From assembly GCA_963817635.1 (NCBI GenBank), contig CAWFPR010000001.1, forward strand, positions 1 through 64,000: a stretch of DNA of 64,000 nt, given 5' to 3'. Made by a program: the position numbers and the translations under genes. A model generated the notes under the pieces. The model was given only the letters and a program-made list of their open reading frames with translations. It had not been told where the DNA came from and did not search any database. Origin of the DNA: CAWFPR01 sp963817635 (GTDB taxonomy: Bacteria; Acidobacteriota; Vicinamibacteria; Vicinamibacterales; 2-12-FULL-66-21). Below are positions 17,965 to 27,199 of this stretch, one piece after another (within the stretch, counting starts at the first letter, position 1; each line of letters begins with the position of its first letter).

Positions 17965-20385
17965 CTAGTCCGATGCCTTTCCGGGTGTGGCGCGGCGCAG
18001 GTTGTCCTCGAACAGCTTGAGGATCCGCTTGTACTCGTCCGCCCAGCTCGTCTCCTCGGTGAAGCCGTGGTTCTCCACCGGGTACGGCGCGATTTCCCAG
18101 TTTTCCTTGCGCAGTTCGATCAGGCGCTGCACGAGGCGGACCGAATCCTGGAAGAAGACGTTCGTATCCACCATGCCGTGACAGATGAGGAGCGCGCCCT
18201 TGAGTCCGTCGGCGAAGTAGATCGGCGAGCTCTGCCGATACGCCTCGGCGTCGGCTTGCGGCACGTTCAGGATGCTCGACGTGTAGCCGTGGTTGTAGTG
18301 TGCCCAGTCGGTCACGGGCCTGAGCGCCGCGCCGGCCGCGAACACGTCGGGCGTCGTGAACATCGCCATGAGCGTGATGAATCCGCCGTAGCTCCCGCCG
18401 TACACGCCAATCCGCCTCGGGTTCACCTGTTCGCTCGACGAGAGGTACTTCGCGCCGTCGACGATGTCCTCGAGATCCTTGCCGCCCATGTGGCGGTAGA
18501 TCGCGGTGCGCCAGTCGCGGCCGTAGCCGGAACTCGCCCGGTAATCGACGTCGAGGACGACGTAGCCGCGGGAGGCGAGGAGGTTGTGGAACATGTATTC
18601 GCGGAAGTAGCTCGCCCAGTACTTGTGCGCGTTCTGCGCGTAGCCGGCGCCGTGCACGAACACCACGCCCGGGTGGGTTGGATCCCGTCGGGCGCCGATC
18701 ATCTCCGGCGTGTACAGGCGCGCGTACACGTCGGCGCCGTCCCGCGCTTTGAAGGTGATGACCTTTGGATCGATCCACTTGAACGAGCGCCACTCCTCGG
18801 TCGGCGTTGTCGTGATCCGGCGGGCCGGCGCGCCGGGCGCATTGGAGGCGAGGAACACCTCTGGCGGCTTGTTGCTGTACGAGTACACGATGGCGAGCAT
18901 CGAATCGTCCGGCGAGACCTCGGTCTCGTTCGATCCCGTCATCGACGTGATGCGCGTCCGGTCGCCGCCGTCGACCGGCAGCGAATAGAGATGCCGCTCG
19001 CCCGGGTGGACCTCGGTGCTGGTGATGTAGAACTTCCGGCCGTCGCGCGCGAGCTCGGCGGAGGTGATCTCCCATTTGCCGGAGGTCAGCTGCTTCGCCG
19101 TCGGAGCATCGGACGACAGGTCGAGCGTGTAGAGGTGCATCCAGCCGTCGCGCTCGGACAGGAACCAGATCCGCCGGTTGTCGGGCAGGAACTCGAGGCC
19201 CGAGGCCCCGAACCCTGCCTCGCGAATCCACGCATCGTCGTGCAGCGTGTCGACCACCTTCGTCTTGCCGGTGTCGGGATCGAGCGTCACGAACCAGCGA
19301 TCCTTGTTGTCGGCCGACCGCGCCGACGCGACGACGTACTTCGCATCGTCCGAGACCGCCGGCATGCTCCAGCGGATCTCGCGCTCGGCCTTGCGAGCCG
19401 GGCGGCCCGCCGCGGCCGCCGCCGCCGGTTCGGCCGCCTTGTCGTCGGCGGCCGCAGGCGCGAAGCTGCCGTCGGCCCACACCGTCTTGCCGGTTTTCAG
19501 GTTGAGGATCGCGAGCATCCGCCGCGCCTGCGCGTCGCCCACATAGGAGCGCGCCGGAAGATCCTCGATGTAGCTGGTCTCGTTCACCCAGTTGGGCACG
19601 ATTGCGTTCTTCGCGCCGGCGGGGCGCTCGGCGACGAGCACGAAGACGTGCGTGTCGTCGGGCGACAGCATCAGGTCCGCGGCCGACTGGCGATCCTGCA
19701 GTTCGAGCGCGGGCAGCTTGTCCTCCTTCGCCTTGGCCTCGCGCTTCTCCTTCTCTTCTTTCTGCTCGCGGACGTACCCGATCAGCTTCTCTTCCTCCTC
19801 GCGCAGGAACTTCTGGCTGTCGGTCAGCTTCGGTTCCGCCTTCTTCGGCGCGACGTCGGTCAGCTGCGTGATGAGCGCGCCCGACCCGCCCTCGACCGGG
19901 ACGATGAACAGGTTGCCGTCGCGGACGTACGTGATGTGGGTGTCGTGACGGGCCCAGCGCGGGTTCGATTCGGCGCCGGTGGTCCGGGTGATCTGGCGGC
20001 GCTGGCCGGACTGGTCAACCAGGACGATGTCCCCGCCGTCTACTGTCAGGACGCGTTTGTGGGCCTGGTCCCACCGGCCGTTGGCGGGCGGCACCGCCTT
20101 CGCCTCTGCGTCGGTGAGCCGGCGGGGCTGGCCGCCGTCGCGGCCAACGACGTAGGTGTGCGACTCGTCTTCTCCGGGCAGGCGCCAGTCGAAATAGAGC
20201 TTCTGGGAGTCGGCAGACCAGCGAAGGGCCGTCGGAGGCCATCCGACCAGGTCCGGCCCGCGCATGATGCTGTCGACTGTCAGCGGAAAGCCGGCGGCGG
20301 CCGGCGGCCGCTTCTGGGCGGGCGTGGTGGTGGCGGCGGGTCCCAGCAGCAGGGCCAGCCCGACAACGAGGGTCAATCGGCGCAT
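17965..20385 (-). CDS. Exported S9-family (prolyl oligopeptidase/DPP-IV-like) peptidase
   Basis: About 806 residues: a signal peptide (MRRLTLVVGLALLLGPAA), an N-terminal beta-propeller with repeated DDTHVFV / DNRRIWFLSERDGW / DDSMLAIVYS blades, and a C-terminal alpha/beta-hydrolase. The triad is visible: Ser at about 665 in YGGSYGG, Asp at about 740 in HGMVDTN, His at about 773 in VENHGF. A charged Lys/Glu-rich insert (residues ~200-240) lies in the propeller. Expected role is periplasmic peptide degradation. ATG 20385 chosen for the signal peptide; there is no clear Shine-Dalgarno. Divergent from tolC. Confidence 0.92.
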   Translation of the reverse strand: MRRLTLVVGLALLLGPAATTTPAQKRPPAAAGFPLTVDSIMRGPDLVGWPPTALRWSADSQKLYFDWRLPGEDESHTYVVGRDGGQPRRLTDAEAKAVPPANGRWDQAHKRVLTVDGGDIVLVDQSGQRRQITRTTGAESNPRWARHDTHITYVRDGNLFIVPVEGGSGALITQLTDVAPKKAEPKLTDSQKFLREEEEKLIGYVREQKEEKEKREAKAKEDKLPALELQDRQSAADLMLSPDDTHVFVLVAERPAGAKNAIVPNWVNETSYIEDLPARSYVGDAQARRMLAILNLKTGKTVWADGSFAPAAADDKAAEPAAAAAAGRPARKAEREIRWSMPAVSDDAKYVVASARSADNKDRWFVTLDPDTGKTKVVDTLHDDAWIREAGFGASGLEFLPDNRRIWFLSERDGWMHLYTLDLSSDAPTAKQLTSGKWEITSAELARDGRKFYITSTEVHPGERHLYSLPVDGGDRTRITSMTGSNETEVSPDDSMLAIVYSYSNKPPEVFLASNAPGAPARRITTTPTEEWRSFKWIDPKVITFKARDGADVYARLYTPEMIGARRDPTHPGVVFVHGAGYAQNAHKYWASYFREYMFHNLLASRGYVVLDVDYRASSGYGRDWRTAIYRHMGGKDLEDIVDGAKYLSSSEQVNPRRIGVYGGSYGGFITLMAMFTTPDVFAAGAALRPVTDWAHYNHGYTSSILNVPQADAEAYRQSSPIYFADGLKGALLICHGMVDTNVFFQDSVRLVQRLIELRKENWEIAPYPVENHGFTEETSWADEYKRILKLFEDNLRRATPGKASD

Positions 20386-20584
20386 GAGGAGGTTGTCCCC
20401 GGAATGTGTCGGCATTCGGCGAACGGCGGTCGCCCGGCGGGGACTAGTATACATTTCTGAAACACCGCTTTCCGCCGCTCCGTCCTTACTTGCGGCAGCT
20501 GAATGCCGCGGGCGGGCCCGCGCCCGGTTCTTGCTATTCAAAACGCGTCAGGCGTTCCCGTTCCTGAATCTGGAGATACGTGCA

Positions 20585-22198
20585 ATGCGTTTCGAGCAAC
20601 AAATATCGGCGTTTCTGCGCCCCGCGGCCGCTGTGGCGCTCGGCGTCTGCCTGTTCACTTCCGGCCGTATGGTGTTCGCTTCCGAACAGCAGCCTGCGCC
20701 GCAGGCGCCCGCACCGACGGCTACACAGTCCACGCCGGCCGGCGCCGAACTGCAGATGAGCGCGGACGAAGCGGTACGGATGGCGCTCGAAAACAACCTG
20801 GGGATCCAGGCCGCCCGGTTGAGCCCGCAGGCGCAGGCCTTCGCACTCGCGCAGACGCGGGCGAACTACGCGCCGACGCTGTTCTCGAACACTTCGAAGA
20901 ACAGCAGCAGCAACCCGCCGAGCAACTTCCTGAGCGGAAACAACTTCGTCACCAGCGGCGGCTTCCGGTCGAATGCAGGCGTCGCTCAGCAAATCAAGTG
21001 GGGCGGCGGCAACTACCAGGTGTCGCTCGACGGATCGCGCAACACGACGAGCGATGTCTCGGACCCGTTCAATCCGCGCCTGTCGTCGAACCTGAACTTC
21101 AACTACACCCAGCCGCTGCTGCGGAATTTCACGATCGACCCGACGCGCCAGCAGCTCGCGCTCGGCCAGAAGCAGGCCGAGATCGTGGACGTGCAGCTCC
21201 AGCAGCAGATCACGCAATTGTCGCGCAACGTCCGCAACGCCTACTACGACCTGGTCGGCGCGATCGGGCAGCTCGACGTCGCGCGCGCGTCGCTCGAACT
21301 CGCGCAGCAGCAGTTGAAAGACAACCAGACGAAAGTGGAAGTCGGCACGATGGCGCCCATCGACATCATCGAAGCGCAGGCCGAGGTCTCGCAGCGCGAG
21401 GAGGCGGTGATCGTCAACGAGGCACAGATCAAGACGTTCGAGGATGTATTGCGCACGCTCGTCATGAACCCGAAGCAGACGGATTTCTGGACCATGCGCA
21501 TCGTCCCGACCGAGCAGCCCCAACTGACGCCCCAGGCCATGGACGTGGATGCGGCGATCGCCAACGCACTGGCCAGCCGGACGGATCTCGTCCAGACCCG
21601 CAAGCAGCTCGAACAGACCGACATCAATCTCAAGTTCGCGAAAAACCAGCGGCTGCCCTCGGTGAACGCCGTCGTCAACTATGGTCTCGCGGGCCTGGCC
21701 GGCACCCGCAAGATTTACGAGAATGATCCCTCGGGATTCCCCGTGGTTGCGGGCCAGGCGGTCCGCAGCTTCTCCGATGCGCTGCACGACGTGTTCGGGA
21801 ACGAATTCAAGACGTGGAGCGTGCAGTTCCAGGTGAGCTATCCGATCGGCACGAGCGCCGCCGACGCCGGCCTCGCGCAGGGCCGCGTACAGCGCCAGCA
21901 GGAAGTGGCGAACCTGCAGCTGCTCGAGACGCAGGTCGTCGCCTCCGTGCGCAACGCGGCGCGCCAGGTCGACACCACGCTGAAGCGGGTCGAAGCCACG
22001 CAGCGCGCGCGCAAGTTCGCCGAGCAGCGGTACGACGCCGAGCAGAAGCGCATGACCGTGGGCCTCTCGACGACGTTCCAGTTGTTCCAGGCCCAGCGCG
22101 ACCTCTCGAGCCAGAAACAGGCGGAGGTGAACGCGATCATCGCGTACAACCGCGCGCTGGTGGACTTCGAAGCGGTCCAGACGGTGCCGATCCGGTAG
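20585..22198 (+). CDS. TolC-family outer-membrane efflux protein
   Basis: 537 residues. A signal peptide (residues 1-30) is followed by a Pro/Ala linker, then the two OEP repeats: MSADEAVRMALENNLGIQAARL starts the first, MDVDAAIANALASRTDLVQTRKQLEQ the second. Long coiled-coil helices (QLDVARASLELAQQQLKDNQTKVEVGTMAPID) match the periplasmic tunnel. It forms trimeric channels for tripartite pumps or type I secretion. ATG 20585 with GGAG about 10 nt upstream. No inner-membrane pump partner is adjacent; the ADOP permeases are one possibility (inference). Confidence 0.92.
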   Translation: MRFEQQISAFLRPAAAVALGVCLFTSGRMVFASEQQPAPQAPAPTATQSTPAGAELQMSADEAVRMALENNLGIQAARLSPQAQAFALAQTRANYAPTLFSNTSKNSSSNPPSNFLSGNNFVTSGGFRSNAGVAQQIKWGGGNYQVSLDGSRNTTSDVSDPFNPRLSSNLNFNYTQPLLRNFTIDPTRQQLALGQKQAEIVDVQLQQQITQLSRNVRNAYYDLVGAIGQLDVARASLELAQQQLKDNQTKVEVGTMAPIDIIEAQAEVSQREEAVIVNEAQIKTFEDVLRTLVMNPKQTDFWTMRIVPTEQPQLTPQAMDVDAAIANALASRTDLVQTRKQLEQTDINLKFAKNQRLPSVNAVVNYGLAGLAGTRKIYENDPSGFPVVAGQAVRSFSDALHDVFGNEFKTWSVQFQVSYPIGTSAADAGLAQGRVQRQQEVANLQLLETQVVASVRNAARQVDTTLKRVEATQRARKFAEQRYDAEQKRMTVGLSTTFQLFQAQRDLSSQKQAEVNAIIAYNRALVDFEAVQTVPIR

Positions 22199-22204
22199 CG
22201 GCGG

Positions 22205-23025
22205 CGGGGGGCGGCCCGCGCGACAGCCACCTGTCCCGGCCTCACAGGGAGGGACGGAGACACGGAGGAACGGAGGGTGGCGCGCGGATGACGTCGGCGG
22301 CGGGGGCAACCCCGCGCGACAGCCACTTGTCACGGCCTCACAGGGAGGGACGGAGACACGGAGGCACGGAGGGTGGCGGCTCGGATGACGTCGGCGGCGG
22401 GGGCAACCCCGCGCGACAGCCACCTGTCACGGCCTCACAGGGAGGGACGGAGACACGGAGGCACGGAGGGTGGCGGTCGGATGACGTCGGCGGCGGGGGC
22501 AACCCCGCGCGACAGCCACCTGTCCCGGCCTCACAGGGAGGGACGGAGACACGGAGGCACGGAGGGTGGCGGTCGGATGACGTCGGCGGCGGGGGCAACC
22601 CCGCGCGACAGCCACTTGTCACGGCCTCACAGGGAGGGACGGAGACACGGAGGCACGGAGGGTGGCGGTCGGATGACGTCGGCGGCGGGGGCAACCCCGC
22701 GCGACAGCCACCTGTCACGGCCTCACAGGGAGGGACGGAGACACGGAGGCACGGAGAGTGGCGGTCGGATGACGTCGGCGGCGGGGGCAACCCCGCGCGA
22801 CAGCCACTTGTCACGGCCTCACAGGGAGGGACGGAGACACGGAGGCACGGAGGGTGGCGGTCGGATGACGTCGGCGGCGGGGGCAACCCCGCGCGACAGC
22901 CACCTGTTCCGGCCTCACAGGGAGGGACGGAGACACGGAGGCACGGAGGGTGGCGGTCGGATGACGTCGGCGGCGGGGGCAACCCCGCGCGACAGCCACT
23001 TGTCACGGCCTCACAGGGCAGCCCC
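22205..23025. repeat. 96-bp tandem repeat array, nine copies
   Basis: The segment CCTCACAGGGAGGGACGGAG recurs at 22240, 22336, 22433, 22529, 22625, 22721, 22817, 22913 and 23009: a 96-bp period with one 97-bp spacing. Copies are almost identical and there are no variable spacers. Each unit holds two short palindromes (GACAG-CCAC-CTGTC and GGGG-CAA-CCCC). Since 96 is divisible by 3 and the unit lacks stops, several frames stay open across it on both strands; these are not genes. It starts right after the tolC stop. Confidence 0.97.
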
Positions 23026-23075
23026 GAAAACACCCTGCCCACCGCTTCGCAGCCGGTCTTGATACACTCTCGTCC

Positions 23076-23825
23076 GTGAACCTGACCGTCACGGTCATCA
23101 CTCGCAACGAGGCGGCACACATCGCGGCGGCCCTGGATTCGGTGGCCTGGGCCAGCGAAATCATCGTCATCGATTCCCACAGCACTGACGAGACGGTGGC
23201 GCTCGCGCGGACGCGTGCAACACGCGTCGAAGTCCGCGACTGGCCCGGGTACGGCGCGCAGAAGAACCACGCGGCCGGCCTCGCGTCCAACGACTGGATC
23301 CTGTCGATTGACGCCGACGAGCGGGTCACCCCTGAACTCGCCGCGGAAATCCGCGACCTGCTGGCGAGGGGGCCTGCGGCGCGCGGGTATCGCATTCCGC
23401 GCGTCACTTCCTATCTTGGACGCTGGATCAGGAGCACGGACTGGTATCCCGACTACCAGCTGCGGCTGTACGATCGGCGCGCCGGACGCTGGAGCGGACG
23501 CCGTGTTCACGAGTCGGTGGAGCTCGAGGGAACGCCCGGGCAGCTCCGCCACGATCTGAAGCACTACGCCTACCGCGACATCTCGCATCACCTGGCCACG
23601 ATCGATCGCTACACGACGCTCGCGGCCGAACAGGCGTTCGCCGAGGGCAGGCGCACGTCGGCGCCGGCGGCCTACGCGCACGCGAAGCTCGCCTTCCTGC
23701 GTAACTTCGTCCTGAAGCACGGATTCACCGACGGGTCCGTCGGACTGATCGTGTCCACGCTGAACGCGTACTACGTGTTCCTCAAGCTGGCGAAGCTCGT
23801 CGAACTCCAGCGTCGCAAGGCCTGA
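23076..23825 (+). CDS. Glycosyltransferase family 2, WaaE/KdtX-like
   Basis: 249 residues of GT-A fold. VTVITRNEAAHIAAALDSV begins the nucleotide-sugar domain; DSHSTDETV and the metal-binding DADER at about 86 follow. WYPDYQLRLYDRRAGRWSGRRVHE is typical of the WaaE/KdtX-type LPS-core glucosyltransferase group. The C-terminus has a possible membrane-associating helix. GTG 23076 lies 7 nt after a -10-like TACACT (23063-23068), suggesting a leaderless transcript. It shares one nucleotide with the next glycosyltransferase, so the two probably work on one surface glycan. Confidence 0.88.
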   Translation: MNLTVTVITRNEAAHIAAALDSVAWASEIIVIDSHSTDETVALARTRATRVEVRDWPGYGAQKNHAAGLASNDWILSIDADERVTPELAAEIRDLLARGPAARGYRIPRVTSYLGRWIRSTDWYPDYQLRLYDRRAGRWSGRRVHESVELEGTPGQLRHDLKHYAYRDISHHLATIDRYTTLAAEQAFAEGRRTSAPAAYAHAKLAFLRNFVLKHGFTDGSVGLIVSTLNAYYVFLKLAKLVELQRRKA

Positions 23826-24952
23826 TGTTCTCCCTGCACATCGACACCGCCCGGACGTGGCGCGGCGGGCAGAACCAGGTGCTCGTCACGGTGATGGGCC
23901 TCCGCGCGCTCGGCCATCGGACGATGCTCGTGGCGCATCCCGGAGGGGAACTCCGCCAGCGGGCGGCGGAGGGACTCGACCTGCTGCCGCTCGCGCCGCG
24001 AACCGAGATGGATCTCGGCGCGGCCTGGCGGCTGTCACGCCTCATCAGACAGCTCGGGCCGGCCATCGTCCACGCCCACGATCCGCACGGTGTCGCGATG
24101 GCGGCGCTCGCGCTGTCGATGATCACGGGCCCGGCGAAGCCGCCGCTCGTGGCGTCCCGCCGCGTGGACTTCCACCTGCGCGGCAGTGCGCTCTCGCGCT
24201 GGAAATACCGGCAGGTGGACTGCTTCATCTGCGCGTCGGAGACGATCCGCCGGATGCTGATCGGCGATGGTGTGCCGGAAGCCCGCACCGTCACGGTCCA
24301 CGAGGGGATCGATCTGGACCGCGCGGCATCGGCGCCCCCGGCGAAGCTGCACGAGGAACTATGGCTGCCGCACCACGCGCCGGTCGTCGGCAACGTCGCC
24401 GCGCTCGTGCCACACAAGGGACAGCGGCATCTCGTCGAAGCTGCCGCGCTGGTCGTGCGCCAGGTGCCCGACGCGCGGTTCGTCATCGCCGGCGAAGGCG
24501 AACTCCGGGCCTCGCTCGAGAAGCAGATCCGGGAACATCGACTCGAAAAGCACGTCCTGCTCGCCGGCTTCCGCCCCGACGTGCTGTCGCTGCACCAGGC
24601 CTTCGATTTCTTCGTGATGAGTTCGGTCACCGAGGGCCTTGGCACGTCGCTGATCGACGCGATGGCGGCTGGAAAGGCCATCGTCGCCACGGAGGCGGGC
24701 GGCATTCCCGAAGTGGTCGTCGATGGTGTGACCGGGTTGCTCGTGCCGCCCCGCGATCACGAGGCGATGGCGCGGGCCATCGTGACGCTCCTGAACGACG
24801 CCGCGCTGCGCGCGCGTATGGGAGCGGCCGGTCTGGCGCGGGCGCGGGAGCGCTTCAGCGCCGAACGGATGGTGCGGGACACGCTCGCCGTCTACCGGCG
24901 CGTCGCGCTGCGCCCGCACCGGGACGAGGAGGAGACCGAAGCCAGGGGCTAG
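23825..24952 (+). CDS. Glycosyltransferase family 4 (GT-B)
   Basis: 375 residues. The N-terminal domain has RTWRGGQNQVLV and a Gly-rich acceptor loop; the C-terminal GT1 domain has VGNVAALVPHKGQRHLVEAA, FVIAGEGELRASLE and the donor-binding E-x7-E stretch in SVTEGLGTSLIDAMAAGKAIVATEAGGIPEVV. Expected to transfer a sugar to a lipid-linked or LPS-core acceptor at the cytoplasmic face. ATG 23825 overlaps the upstream stop by 1 nt. The tail is very acidic (RDEEETEARG). Confidence 0.92.
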   Translation: MFSLHIDTARTWRGGQNQVLVTVMGLRALGHRTMLVAHPGGELRQRAAEGLDLLPLAPRTEMDLGAAWRLSRLIRQLGPAIVHAHDPHGVAMAALALSMITGPAKPPLVASRRVDFHLRGSALSRWKYRQVDCFICASETIRRMLIGDGVPEARTVTVHEGIDLDRAASAPPAKLHEELWLPHHAPVVGNVAALVPHKGQRHLVEAAALVVRQVPDARFVIAGEGELRASLEKQIREHRLEKHVLLAGFRPDVLSLHQAFDFFVMSSVTEGLGTSLIDAMAAGKAIVATEAGGIPEVVVDGVTGLLVPPRDHEAMARAIVTLLNDAALRARMGAAGLARARERFSAERMVRDTLAVYRRVALRPHRDEEETEARG

Positions 24953-24963
24953 GGCGTCGGGGT

Positions 24964-25485
24964 TCAACGGATGGCGGCCATCGAGGATTTGCAGCCCGAA
25001 ACGTGCCGCGGGCAGTCGTCGAAGGTCACCGAGGCGCCGTTCTGGGAGAACGTCACGCCTCGTGCGATGCGCGACGAGGGCGTGGTGTCGGGGTCGAGCA
25101 GGTTCACCCGGCCGACCGCCTGCGTCGTCATCCCGTCGAAGATTCGCAATTGATATCCGTTCACGACGAATCCCACGCGGAAGCCGTCGGCCGCCCAGGC
25201 GATCTCCTCGCAGCGCTCGCCCGGGGCCAGCGCGTCCACTGAGGTCGCGTCGGCGCGCGACGAGCCGATCCAAAGCGTCTGACAGAGCCCTCCGCCGCAC
25301 GGCGCCTCGCGAACGAACGCGAGGCGATTGGCGCCGGCCGGGCTTGCGCTCATCACCTCGTGCGCGGCGCCGGCGCCCTTCCCCGTCACGTACCCGGCGG
25401 CGGCCGCACCAACGATGGCGACGAGCGCAACCATCAGCGGCGCGCGCCGCGCTGGCGTGGATGACACAGTCCCCTGAGCGGACAT
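24964..25485 (-). CDS. Membrane-anchored protein with TolB/PD40-like segment
   Basis: 173 residues, not recognised as a named family. A basic N-terminus and one TM helix (LMVALVAIVGAAAAGYVTG, about 19-37) precede a periplasmic domain. Its WAADGFRVGFVVNGYQLRIFDG resembles a PD40/TolB beta-propeller blade, far too short for a full propeller. Five Cys residues (two in PCGGGLC) could form disulfides. The start lies inside the 3' end of the TIGR02757 gene (52-nt overlap), so the two are co-transcribed. Confidence 0.65.
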   Translation of the reverse strand: MSAQGTVSSTPARRAPLMVALVAIVGAAAAGYVTGKGAGAAHEVMSASPAGANRLAFVREAPCGGGLCQTLWIGSSRADATSVDALAPGERCEEIAWAADGFRVGFVVNGYQLRIFDGMTTQAVGRVNLLDPDTTPSSRIARGVTFSQNGASVTFDDCPRHVSGCKSSMAAIR

Positions 25486-26372
25486 TGGGTATCTCCCTGC
25501 TTCCTGCCGAACCCGCAGGCGTTCATCATGCCGACATGGCAGATGGCAAAGTCGAACCGTACCGGATCCGCGGGATCGAGCGCGCGAAGCGACGAGGTGA
25601 TGTCGGCCGCCATCCGCCAGCCTGGGCTCGTGTAGCGCGTCAGCTTCAGGCACCGGCCAAGACGGATGATATGCGTGTCGAGCGGGACGATGAGCTTTCC
25701 GGCCGGCACACGGGTCCAGACACCGAGGTCCACTTCGTCGCGGCGGACCATCCAGCGCAGGAACAGGTTCAACCGCTTGCAGGCGCTGCCGGCGGACGGG
25801 CGTGGGAAGAAATACCAGACGCCAGGGCGCTTCGGCACCGTGCCGTAGGCCCGCCGGATGTCGAGCTGCATCGCGCGGGTGGAAAAACTGTCCAGCGCCG
25901 GACCGATGTCCTCGTGCGCCGGGTCGAACCCGTCGAGGAAGAACTGTTCGATGGTTCCCGACTGCTCCAGCATCTGACGCAGGATCCAGAGCAGCGCGGC
26001 AAGATCGGCCCCGCGCGTCCACCGGTGCACCATCGCGCGCAGTTCCGGGTGCGGCGCCGACGGGTCGAACCGCCGCACGAATTCCGCCGGGTGCGGCCCC
26101 AGGATTCCGAAGAGCGCGGCGATCGAGTTCAACACGCTCGCCACCCGCCCGAAGGCGAGCGCGCCAGCGCAGAACCCCGCGATCTCACGATCGCGCGGAT
26201 CCTGAAACGGCCGCACGAGGTGCACAGGATCGCTCGCCGAATCGGCGGCGTTGAAGTCGTGGTACAGCCGATCCAGCGCAGAATCGAGCCGGGGGCGACG
26301 CGCCGCTGCCTGAACGCCGCTCTTCGCCGCTGGCTTTCGGTGCGGTTGAGCCCGTTTTTCTGTATTTGTCAC
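25434..26372 (-). CDS. TIGR02757/DUF2400 family protein
   Basis: 312 residues of unknown function. It matches the TIGR02757 family by RLDSALDRLYHDFN, DPVHLVRPFQDPRDREIAGFCAGALAFGRV, KRLNLFLRWMVR, and KLIVPLDTHIIRLGRCLKLTRY. The C-terminus has CHVGMMNACGFGRKQ…CPLRGLC, four Cys that resemble the iron-sulfur loop of HhH-GPD glycosylases, to which the middle is distantly similar. A nucleic-acid role is therefore plausible but unproven. The N-terminal 30 residues are basic and low-complexity. Confidence 0.85.
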   Translation of the reverse strand: MTNTEKRAQPHRKPAAKSGVQAAARRPRLDSALDRLYHDFNAADSASDPVHLVRPFQDPRDREIAGFCAGALAFGRVASVLNSIAALFGILGPHPAEFVRRFDPSAPHPELRAMVHRWTRGADLAALLWILRQMLEQSGTIEQFFLDGFDPAHEDIGPALDSFSTRAMQLDIRRAYGTVPKRPGVWYFFPRPSAGSACKRLNLFLRWMVRRDEVDLGVWTRVPAGKLIVPLDTHIIRLGRCLKLTRYTSPGWRMAADITSSLRALDPADPVRFDFAICHVGMMNACGFGRKQGDTQCPLRGLCHPRQRGARR

Positions 26373-26377
26373 AATCC

Positions 26378-26506
26378 GTTCGTAATCCGCGACCCGCGTG
26401 ATCCGTGATCCGTGTAATCAGTGTAATCAGTGGTTAACCCGTGATCCGTGACCGGCGGTCCGTGTGATCCGCGGTAAATCCCGTGATCCGTGCAATCCGT
26501 GGTCAG
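26378..26506. repeat. Degenerate decamer-like repeat (GTGATCCGT/GTAATCAGT)
   Basis: About twelve imperfect units of 9-11 bp built on GTGATCCGTG lie between the TIGR02757 start and the phosphoribosyltransferase stop. The array is AT-richer than its surroundings. An array with the complementary core (GATCACAC/GATCACGG) is at 59708-59822. Confidence 0.8.
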
Positions 26507-27120
26507 AAGCTCGTGATGGGCTCTCCCGCGGCGCACATCGGGCAGTGGTCGGCCGCGTAGTTGTCCGGGGCCTTGTATTCGACGAGCGCGTGGTTCGGGA
26601 CGCCCGCCTCCACGACCGCTTCCATCCGGTCGCAGATCTCGACCGTGGCGAGCACGGTGCCGCCGGCCTGACGCACGAGATCGGCGCACACCTGGAACGT
26701 CTTGCCCGTGTTGCGCACGTCGTCGGCGATCAGCACGCGGCGCCCGTGCATCAGCTGCGCGTAGAAGCTGCGGAGCACGAAGCCGTCGGGCGAGTTCGTG
26801 AACGGCGCAAAGCAGCACGGCGGATGCGTCAGCGCGCGGCGGCCGTCGAGCAGCCCCGCGAGCGTGTGCGCGAGCAGCGCGCCGCCGGTAGCCGGGCCGG
26901 CCACGACCTCGGTCTGCGCCAGCAGCTCGCCCGGCAGCACGTCGAGCAGATCCTGCGCGAGTCGCCAGATGGTGGACGGATAGCGGAACAACTGGTGCGG
27001 ATTCAGGTACACGCGCCCGTGGAACCCGTTGCCGTAGTCGAAGTGTCCCTGCCGCATGAGCACTTCGAACTCCTGGAGCCTGTCGAGCGCCTCGCGGCGC
27101 GGGTCGCCTGTGCGATTCAC
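26503..27120 (-). CDS. Phosphoribosyltransferase, PyrE-like paralogue
   Basis: 205 residues. The PRPP loop is RRVLIADDVRNTGKTFQVCADLV (about 123-145) and the upstream AGPATGGALLAHTLAG is the type I PRTase substrate region. It resembles orotate phosphoribosyltransferases but differs from PyrE at 17.4 kb; both end in a C-x2-C-A-x-G motif (CPMCAAGEPI here). It precedes nothing in the pyrC-pyrB-pyrR operon but lies 69 nt downstream of pyrC on the same strand. It could be a second OPRTase or a salvage enzyme. GTG start at 27120. Confidence 0.8.
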   Translation of the reverse strand: MNRTGDPRREALDRLQEFEVLMRQGHFDYGNGFHGRVYLNPHQLFRYPSTIWRLAQDLLDVLPGELLAQTEVVAGPATGGALLAHTLAGLLDGRRALTHPPCCFAPFTNSPDGFVLRSFYAQLMHGRRVLIADDVRNTGKTFQVCADLVRQAGGTVLATVEICDRMEAVVEAGVPNHALVEYKAPDNYAADHCPMCAAGEPITSF

Positions 27121-27142
27121 GATATGTATCCTGCCTCGGTGT

Positions 27143-27199
27143 CGTCCGGCTGAAGCCGGACGCTACGATTAGGTGCAATCGTCCGGCTTCAGCCGGACG
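27143..27199. repeat. Pair of dispersed palindromes (CGTCCGGC…GCCGGACG)
   Basis: Two perfect 8-bp inverted repeats with 4-nt loops, 27143-27162 (loop TGAA) and 27180-27199 (loop TTCA), are arranged head to head 17 nt apart. The pyrC stop codon (27191-27189) is inside the loop of the second. Similar elements occur at 35867-35888 and 59317-59336. The set looks like a REP-type family, perhaps also acting as transcription terminators. Confidence 0.85.

Noticed and set aside
22205..23025. CRISPR array
   Set aside because: The whole 96-bp unit repeats, with no short repeat alternating with unique spacers, and no cas genes are nearby.
21814..23720. Long open frames on both strands across the 96-bp array
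   Set aside because: They result from a stop-free unit whose length is divisible by 3; the peptides are pure repeats and overlap tolC and the glycosyltransferase in wrong frames.
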